Of a stretch of DNA of 10,000 nucleotides, positions 6,835 through 10,000 are shown one piece after another. The stretch covers positions 1 through 10,000 of the forward strand of contig JAIWOG010000102.1 of NCBI GenBank assembly GCA_020217035.1, read 5' to 3'. How positions within the stretch are numbered: the stretch's first letter is position 1; every line of letters begins with the position of its first letter. Made by a program: the position numbers and the translations under genes. The notes beneath the pieces are model-generated. The model was not told where the DNA came from. It worked only from the letters and a program-made list of their open reading frames with translations, and made no database searches. The DNA is from Magnetospirillum sp. GTDB taxonomy: Bacteria > Pseudomonadota > Alphaproteobacteria > Rhodospirillales > Magnetospirillaceae.

Positions 6835-7815
6835 TCACGGCGCCCCGTCGAGTGGTGGCTTGAAACCGCGGATGATCGCCCAAGCCTCGACGACGCGCCG
6901 CACGGCTTCCATCCGACCCATGTCTTGCGCCTCCAGCGCCTTCACAACCCGGACCATTACGGGTGCGTCGCGCTCGAAGACTCCGAGGAACGGGGTGGTC
7001 GGCATCTTACCCTGACGGGCGTTCACCAGCATTTCCGTCAGGCCGGCGGCATTCAGGATGTCGATGTCGCCTTGCCCGATGACGTCGGCCAGCTCGCGGA
7101 TCGGAGTGGAAATGGTGACCTCGTCGTCACACTGATTGCCCATGAGCTGGCCGCCGGCTTGGCTCTCGATGAGGTTCTTCTGGAGGTACCCAACGACATT
7201 CCAGAGGTTATGGTCGATGGCCTTGATGTGTCCGCTTCTGGCCTCTTTTGTGCGCCCCCGCGCCCGGCAATACTCCAACAGAGCCTTAAAGGTCGGGGAG
7301 CCCCTGGCGCAGTCCAGCACGATCAAGTGGACGTGTGGCTGACGACTGAAGGCCGGAGGTTTACCGGGCTTGGTCTTCTGCTTGGCGTGCTCGACGAGGA
7401 CGCCGAAGTACAGGGCGCCCAGGCCGCCATTGCTCCGTGTGATGCGCTTGTTGATGGCCGACCTGACCGACGCCAGCGTCTCGCCCTCGACCAAGTTGAT
7501 GGTGAGGAGAGCCATGCCGGCAAGGGCCGGGTCATGGAGCAGGGCGGCAGCCGCGCATAGGTCGAGCTGGGTCTGTGGGGAGTGGGCCGAGAACCTGGTC
7601 CGGGTGGTTGTCCGGGCGAGGGTCTTCGCCATCGTGACCAAGTCGTTCTCGGGCAGGGAGTCGAGGGAGATGAGGAGGTCTTCTCCCCCTTCTATAACTG
7701 ATCGATTCCGGCGCCTTCGCAGCAAGCCTCTGACTCGATTGGCGAAATCGCGATTTTCTGGACCTTGCGTGTCCGCAGAATGCAAGTTGTCGGCGTTGGC
7801 CGTGGCGGTGGTCAT
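6835..7815 (-). CDS. Putative HUH-type replication initiator / single-strand nickase
   Basis: This 326-residue protein has the motif order of single-tyrosine HUH endonucleases, which nick one DNA strand and attach to it during rolling-circle replication, transfer or transposition. A first strand (MALLTINLVEG, 101-111) is followed by a helix. A second strand with an acidic residue (ALYFGVLVEH, Glu142) leads to the HUH metal site PHVHLIVLD (H161, H163), and then NVVGYLQKNLIE supplies Tyr210 and Lys213 in the usual YxxK arrangement. A helical N-terminus of about 95 residues and a C-terminal tail of about 110 residues flank this core. GGAG lies seven bases before ATG 7815, and an in-frame stop lies just upstream. 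The opposite strand also has a long open frame, but it lacks recognisable motifs. The exact family (inovirus Gp2/YfjJ-like, phage or plasmid Rep) cannot be decided by eye. No helicase or ATPase partner is visible. Confidence 0.6.
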   Translation of the reverse strand: MTTATANADNLHSADTQGPENRDFANRVRGLLRRRRNRSVIEGGEDLLISLDSLPENDLVTMAKTLARTTTRTRFSAHSPQTQLDLCAAAALLHDPALAGMALLTINLVEGETLASVRSAINKRITRSNGGLGALYFGVLVEHAKQKTKPGKPPAFSRQPHVHLIVLDCARGSPTFKALLEYCRARGRTKEARSGHIKAIDHNLWNVVGYLQKNLIESQAGGQLMGNQCDDEVTISTPIRELADVIGQGDIDILNAAGLTEMLVNARQGKMPTTPFLGVFERDAPVMVRVVKALEAQDMGRMEAVRRVVEAWAIIRGFKPPLDGAP

Positions 7816-7833
7816 GCTGGCGCTCCATGCAGT

Positions 7834-7970
7834 TCACGGAAGCGCAGGCAGGCGAATTGCGCGGGCGGGGAAGATCATCTAGACTCCCCTATACGAGACA
7901 TATCCTCGTGCAGTGCTCTCCTCACTGCGCAACAGAGGCCGGGCGTTGGCGCGCTCGGCCTCAATCGCAT
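7834..7970 (-). other. Two possible overlapping leader mini-ORFs upstream of the HUH gene
   Basis: On the minus strand, ATG at 7970 opens a 31-codon frame that stops at 7875-7877. Its stop overlaps (ATGA) the ATG at 7878 of a 14-codon frame ending at 7834. The second ATG has GGGGAG five bases upstream, a good ribosome binding site. The stop of the second frame lies 18 bases before the HUH-protein start. Frames this short arise by chance, so the site and overlap are the only support. Confidence 0.25.
7893..7928. repeat. Two abutting inverted repeats with equal 7-base spacers
   Basis: ACGAG (7893-7897), seven bases, CTCGT (7905-7909) is immediately followed by GCAGTG (7910-7915), seven bases, CACTGC (7923-7928). 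Both arms are perfect. They lie about 80-115 bases upstream of the HUH-protein start, in the gap before the next gene. They may be a paired operator for the rep promoter or a hairpin origin where the HUH protein nicks. Confidence 0.5.
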
Positions 7971-8007
7971 CTACGATAGCGCGTCGATCACGACCGCGCA
8001 AATGGGC

Positions 8008-8319
8008 TCACTTTTTCCCATAGTAGTGGCCGATCACGAAGGTCACCACGGGGATAATGGCGACCTTGAGGAGCTCCATGGCGCTTCCGAACAGCTTGTC
8101 AAAGTCAGAACCTCGCCACGCTTCAGCCATGATGAGGATGACAACCGCTCCGACGACGACAAGATAGGCGCCCATGACGAGTTTCGTGGTCGAGTACCGT
8201 GTCCACTCGGAAAGAGGCGCCACCTCAACAGGTTTGGCCGCGTTCGCGTCAGCATCGACCTGCCTTCGCTGCTCTGCGAGCTGCCCCCTGATCTTGTCGA
8301 TGTCGACCGGTCGGCTCAT
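8008..8319 (-). CDS. Small protein with two predicted membrane helices, unknown function
   Basis: This 103-residue protein has a polar N-terminus (about 1-45, with DKIRGQLAEQRRQVDADANA likely helical). It continues with a membrane helix at about 47-65, a short charged loop (EAWRGSDFDKLFG) and a second helix at about 80-97, and ends FVIGHYYGKK. Its start overlaps the stop of the upstream 76-residue gene by four bases (ATGA), so the two are translationally coupled. Size and topology resemble small phage or mobile-element membrane proteins such as holins or coat-like proteins, but no motif settles this. It is the last of three overlapping minus-strand genes. About 190 bases then separate it from the HUH-protein gene. 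Confidence 0.75.
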   Translation of the reverse strand: MSRPVDIDKIRGQLAEQRRQVDADANAAKPVEVAPLSEWTRYSTTKLVMGAYLVVVGAVVILIMAEAWRGSDFDKLFGSAMELLKVAIIPVVTFVIGHYYGKK

Positions 8320-8546
8320 GACGACATGAGCCTATGAATGTTCTGACCGACCTCGCCGGCGGTGTCCCCGATCCTTTGGCCAACGCCGGCCAGCTTCCCA
8401 ATGGCTCTATCCAAAACGAGCCGCTGTTCGGGAGTCGCTTCTTCCTTGAGCTTGTTCAGCTCGTCGATGACTTCAAACAGTTCCATGGCCGCGTCCAGTT
8501 GGGCGCGAAGTCCGCGCTGAACCGACCTCAGATCAAGCGTTGCCAT
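8316..8546 (-). CDS. Small helical soluble protein, unknown function
   Basis: This 76-residue protein begins MATLDLRSVQRGLRAQ at ATG 8546, with AGGGGG about five bases upstream. A TTG one codon earlier is a poorer start. It is rich in A, L, E, R and Q with almost no aromatic residues, and long stretches look like amphipathic helix (residues about 5-35 and 40-70). It may form a helical hairpin or coiled coil. No signal peptide or membrane segment is seen. Its start lies inside the last codons of the 132-residue gene upstream, and its end overlaps the two-helix membrane protein gene (ATGA). The tight overlaps suggest that the three products act together. I do not recognise the family. Confidence 0.7.
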   Translation of the reverse strand: MATLDLRSVQRGLRAQLDAAMELFEVIDELNKLKEEATPEQRLVLDRAIGKLAGVGQRIGDTAGEVGQNIHRLMSS

Positions 8547-8931
8547 CAAAACCCCCTACTCGCTGAACGAAGACCGCGTAGTCGAACGGCCCAACCTGTA
8601 CGCCACCACGCAGGAAGACCCTGCCATTAGCTTCGGTTAGTTTCAAGAACAAAGTGCGAACAACCGGAACCCTTCGGAACGAACCATCGTCTTGAAACAT
8701 GACCGCGTCGGGCTGACCCGTTCGCGGATCAAGGGTCACCGTGGCCTCAAACTGCCCATCAGCCGCCGCCCTCAGGGTGCCCGTTACCAGGCAACCACCG
8801 ACGTCATAGCCGGCGATCCGCCCGTCCCGAATTACCAAATCAGCACGAGAAAACTCGTACATCCCCTCCGGAAGCGACGCGCCACTTGTGAAGTTTGCCG
8901 TGAAAAAGCCATTCAATGCACTGACGTCCAT
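8533..8931 (-). CDS. Beta-rich protein of unknown function (132 residues)
   Basis: ATG 8931 follows a strong GGAGGGG ribosome binding site. The 132-residue product has no signal peptide or membrane helix. It alternates short hydrophobic and polar segments with many G, V, F and T residues (for example DLVIRDGRIAGYDVGG, GQFEATVTLDPRTGQP, GRVFLRGGVQVGPFDYAVF), which points to a compact beta-sandwich or barrel. Its last 14 bases overlap the start of the next gene. It is the first gene of a three-gene minus-strand cluster that is divergent from the lipoprotein gene. I do not recognise the family. Tail-fibre, lipocalin-like or GrlR-like folds are possible readings, but nothing in the sequence chooses among them. 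Confidence 0.72.
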   Translation of the reverse strand: MDVSALNGFFTANFTSGASLPEGMYEFSRADLVIRDGRIAGYDVGGCLVTGTLRAAADGQFEATVTLDPRTGQPDAVMFQDDGSFRRVPVVRTLFLKLTEANGRVFLRGGVQVGPFDYAVFVQRVGGFDGNA

Positions 8932-9060
8932 AGCCCCTCCCTATTGCCTCCAGCCCACGCATCCCTGGCGCAAGCAAGGACTGTAAGACGACCGACGGTG
9001 GTACACAAGACGCGCGAGTGCTGATAACTTTTCCCTCAGCAACCATGCGTGGAGGAGGGA
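8932..9060. promoter_or_regulatory. Divergent intergenic region with inverted repeats
   Basis: This 129-base gap lies between two divergent gene sets and must hold promoters for both. CCACGCAT (8955-8962) and ATGCGTGG (9045-9052) form an 8-base inverted repeat near its two ends. TGCTGA (9019-9024) and TCAGCA (9036-9041) form a small hairpin just ahead of the very strong ribosome binding site GGAGGAGGG (9051-9059). I see no convincing -35/-10 pair. Confidence 0.4.
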
Positions 9061-9282
9061 ATGAAGAGGACTGTATTGGTGCTGTGTTCCGGGCTTTTGC
9101 TGGCGGGATGCGCCACCACGTTCAAAGACCCGAATGAGGTCGTCGCGGGGACCACGTCGAAGTTCGATCCCTATGCGGGCGTCCAGGTGCTGAACGGGCC
9201 GATGATCGACACCGGCGAGTTTCCGAACATCACCAAGACCTGGCTGACCGCCGGCATCGTCGCCATCGACTTCCAGGGGTAA
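9061..9282 (+). CDS. Small predicted lipoprotein
   Basis: This 73-residue protein starts at ATG 9061, directly after GGAGGAGGG. A GTG 12 bases upstream is in frame but would lie within that site. Residues 1-16 form a lipoprotein signal (MKR, hydrophobic core, LLAG), and Cys17 is the lipidated residue, leaving a 56-residue tail after it. Ala at +2 of the mature protein suggests sorting to the outer membrane. The mature part (ATTFKDPNEVVAGTTSKFD and beyond) is polar and ends abruptly at IDFQG. It may be complete, or it may be the N-terminal part of a longer ancestral protein. The superinfection-immunity-type gene follows after 9 bases, so the two are probably co-expressed. This suggests an envelope-level role such as blocking entry or modifying the surface, as inference only. 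Confidence 0.78.
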   Translation: MKRTVLVLCSGLLLAGCATTFKDPNEVVAGTTSKFDPYAGVQVLNGPMIDTGEFPNITKTWLTAGIVAIDFQG

Positions 9283-9291
9283 GAGGCAATC

Positions 9292-9639
9292 ATGGTGGAA
9301 GTCTTATCTGGACTCATGGGATTGTTTTTCCTGCTGATGTTCTATCTGGCTCCGTCCATCTGCGCCAACAGCAGGGAACACCAGTCCGTCAACGCCATCA
9401 TCATCCTCAACATGCTCACGGGCTGGACGGTGATCGGTTGGGTCGTCTGCTGGATCTGGGCGCTGACCGGCACCCATAAGCAGGCGGCACAGGCGATTGC
9501 CCAAGCCACCGAGCAGGCGTTACAGGAACAGCGCAAGGGGGTGGACGACGATTCGATGGCTTGCCCCCGCTGCGCGGAAACCATCAAGAAGGCCGCCAAG
9601 ATATGCCGCTTCTGCGGCCATGAATTGGCGCCAGGTTGA
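9292..9639 (+). CDS. Superinfection immunity family membrane protein with C-terminal zinc ribbon
   Basis: This 115-residue protein starts at ATG 9292 with AAGAGG five bases upstream. It has a membrane helix at 5-22 ending in YLAPSICA, a short polar loop (NSREHQSVN), then IIILNMLTGWTVIGWVVCWIWAL (split here: IIILNMLTGW at 36-45, TVIGWVVCWIWAL at 46-58). The LN..TGWT.IGW pattern is characteristic of the superinfection immunity family related to phage T4 Imm, which blocks DNA entry of related phages at the inner membrane. A Gln/Ala-rich helix (63-80) leads to a zinc ribbon with CPRC (91-94) and CRFC (105-108). Chromosomal homologues are common, so an anti-phage role is not assured. Its position in a mobile element beside a lipoprotein favours host protection. 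Confidence 0.83.
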   Translation: MVEVLSGLMGLFFLLMFYLAPSICANSREHQSVNAIIILNMLTGWTVIGWVVCWIWALTGTHKQAAQAIAQATEQALQEQRKGVDDDSMACPRCAETIKKAAKICRFCGHELAPG

Positions 9640-9773
9640 CACTTTTTCCTGCCCGCCGGGCAATGAGCGCTCCGCCCTGATACCCTCCACCCGCAACCGA
9701 TTTTTTTTATGCTGGCCGAGGCCACAGGGCGGGCATCAACTGGCCGAGGGTGGCGAGGTCGCGGCGAAACGTC

Positions 9774-9785
9774 GTTGACGTCAAC
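9774..9785. repeat. Perfect 12-base palindrome near the recombinase gene
   Basis: GTTGACGTCAAC is its own reverse complement. It lies 49 bases beyond the stop codon of the serine recombinase. Its right half, ACGTCAAC (9778-9785), also occurs at the broken arfB junction (6237-6244). It could be a dimer-binding or recombination site. Confidence 0.4.
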
Positions 9786-9794
9786 CAAGGGCAG

Positions 9795-9819
9795 AGGCGC
9801 CGGAACTGATCCGGCGCCT
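9795..9819 (-). terminator. 9-bp hairpin after the recombinase gene
   Basis: AGGCGCCGG, loop AACTGAT, CCGGCGCCT form a perfect 9-bp stem with a 7-base loop, starting 14 bases past the recombinase stop on the minus strand. The position fits transcription termination, but no U-tract follows, so it may be only an mRNA 3' end structure or a recombinase site. Confidence 0.45.
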
Positions 9820-9833
9820 ACCGCCTGGGCCGA

Positions 9834-10000
9834 TTATCGCAACAGCACGCGACGCACGCTTTCAGCGTGCCACTGGCCGCCGCGAGCGGTCGCGATGCCA
9901 CGGGCGTTCAGCGCCTGGGCTATGGCCGCATAGCCAACAATGCCGGTGCGCTGGATGTCGGCGATGACGGGCCGGACGTTGGCGGCGTGCTGGTCGGCGG
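9834..10000 (-). CDS. Serine recombinase (resolvase/invertase family), C-terminal end (5' end beyond window)
   Basis: Reading the minus strand from the window edge gives 54 residues ending at TAA (9834-9836). The visible end is ADQHAANVRPVIADIQRTG, then IVGYAAIAQALNARGIA, then TARGGQWHAESVRRVLLR. This is the characteristic DNA-binding tail of small serine recombinases (P.I..I...G..s...IA.ALN.RGi.TarGg.WhaesVrrvL.R), which cut and rejoin DNA through a catalytic serine in the N-terminal domain. That domain is outside the window, so activity and full length cannot be judged. This frame was found by reading the edge directly and is too short for a complete gene. As the only recombinase seen in the element, it is the candidate for its integration or excision. 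Confidence 0.8.
   Translation of the reverse strand, partial: ADQHAANVRPVIADIQRTGIVGYAAIAQALNARGIATARGGQWHAESVRRVLLR

Larger units (their letters stand above)
9640..9833. other. Non-coding gap between the immunity-type gene and the recombinase
   Basis: I find no convincing gene in these 194 bases. They hold a TGCCC-GCC-GGGCA hairpin (9650-9662), a run of eight T (9703-9710), a 12-base palindrome at 9774-9785 and a 9-bp hairpin at 9795-9819. Such gaps beside a recombinase gene often contain recombination or termination sites. Confidence 0.5.
6245..10000. mobile_element. Putative integrated element (left end at arfB; right end beyond the window)
   Basis: The left edge is set by the point where the truncated arfB stops matching its family. 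Everything to the right looks like accessory DNA: a second arfB, an HUH nickase/Rep-like protein, small genes of unknown function, a superinfection-immunity-type membrane protein and a serine recombinase at the far edge. No tRNA gene and no insertion-sequence transposase are visible. The missing 3' part of the original arfB is not found before base 10000, so the element either continues past the window or has replaced that part. The boundary is inferred from one broken gene and needs an empty-site comparison. Confidence 0.6.

Noticed and set aside
6263..6883. 206-codon open frame on the - strand over the second arfB
   Set aside because: The + strand encodes an unmistakable complete ArfB. The minus product is Arg/Ser-rich and featureless.
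6832..7560. 242-codon open frame on the + strand over the HUH gene
   Set aside because: The minus-strand product has a coherent HUH motif series, a ribosome binding site and sensible flanks. The plus-strand product has none.
7765..8337. 190-codon open frame on the + strand
   Set aside because: It overlaps the two-helix membrane protein gene on the minus strand, which is translationally coupled to its neighbour. The plus product has no recognisable feature and no clear ribosome binding site.
9703..9710. Intrinsic terminator at the T8 run after the immunity-type gene
   Set aside because: No stable stem directly precedes the T run. The nearest hairpin (9650-9662) is 40 bases away.
9342..9788. 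148-codon open frame on the - strand
   Set aside because: Shadow of the superinfection-immunity/zinc-ribbon gene, whose two CxxC pairs and family signature fix the real frame.
6245..10000. Complete filamentous (inovirus) prophage
   Set aside because: A Rep-like gene and small membrane proteins are present, but no Zot-type ATPase, coat-protein series or single-strand binding protein can be seen. A partial or satellite form remains possible beyond the window.
1..10000. CRISPR array, tRNA or rRNA genes
   Set aside because: No regularly spaced repeats and no tRNA- or rRNA-like sequence were seen on reading the window.

Overview
The window is GC-rich, with dense coding, short intergenic gaps and C/G-ending codons. 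The c-di-GMP signalling genes and their sensor types suggest an alphaproteobacterium, plausibly Rhodospirillales and of the Magnetospirillum kind. That assignment is inference from style and gene content, since no rRNA or other taxonomic marker is present.

Left part (1 to about 6245), apparently chromosomal backbone: the C-terminal part of a transglutaminase-fold cysteine protease-like protein (+) converges on a 1015-residue membrane-bound Cache-GAF-HD-GYP protein (-), a predicted c-di-GMP phosphodiesterase. A 218-bp AT-richer gap then leads to a divergent membrane-bound diguanylate cyclase (+) with a periplasmic CxxCH haem-binding motif, a cytoplasmic cysteine-rich domain and an intact GGEEF site. 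The two signalling genes form a back-to-back make/break pair. A small two-helix membrane protein follows, and its stop codon overlaps the start of an arfB (GGQ ribosome-rescue hydrolase) reading frame.

Junction (about 6245): this arfB frame matches the family only for its first 31 codons, through GPGGQNVN, and then runs into unrelated sequence and a stop. Sixty-four bases later a second, clearly different and complete arfB begins. The simplest reading is that a mobile element inserted into the chromosomal arfB exactly at its catalytic GGQ region and brought its own arfB.

Right part (about 6245 to the window end), apparently accessory DNA: intact arfB (+); a convergent protein (-) with the layout of a single-tyrosine HUH replication/nicking enzyme (HVH, then YLQK); tandem inverted repeats just upstream of that gene; three overlapping small genes of unknown function (-), one with two membrane helices; then, divergently, a tiny lipoprotein (+) and a two-helix protein of the T4-Imm-like superinfection immunity family fused to a C-terminal zinc ribbon (+); and finally the C-terminus of a serine recombinase (-) running off the right edge. 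Together these look like a small integrated phage-like or plasmid-like element with recombination, replication and host-protection functions and a built-in replacement for the gene it breaks. The right end of the element is outside the window, so its full gene content is unknown.
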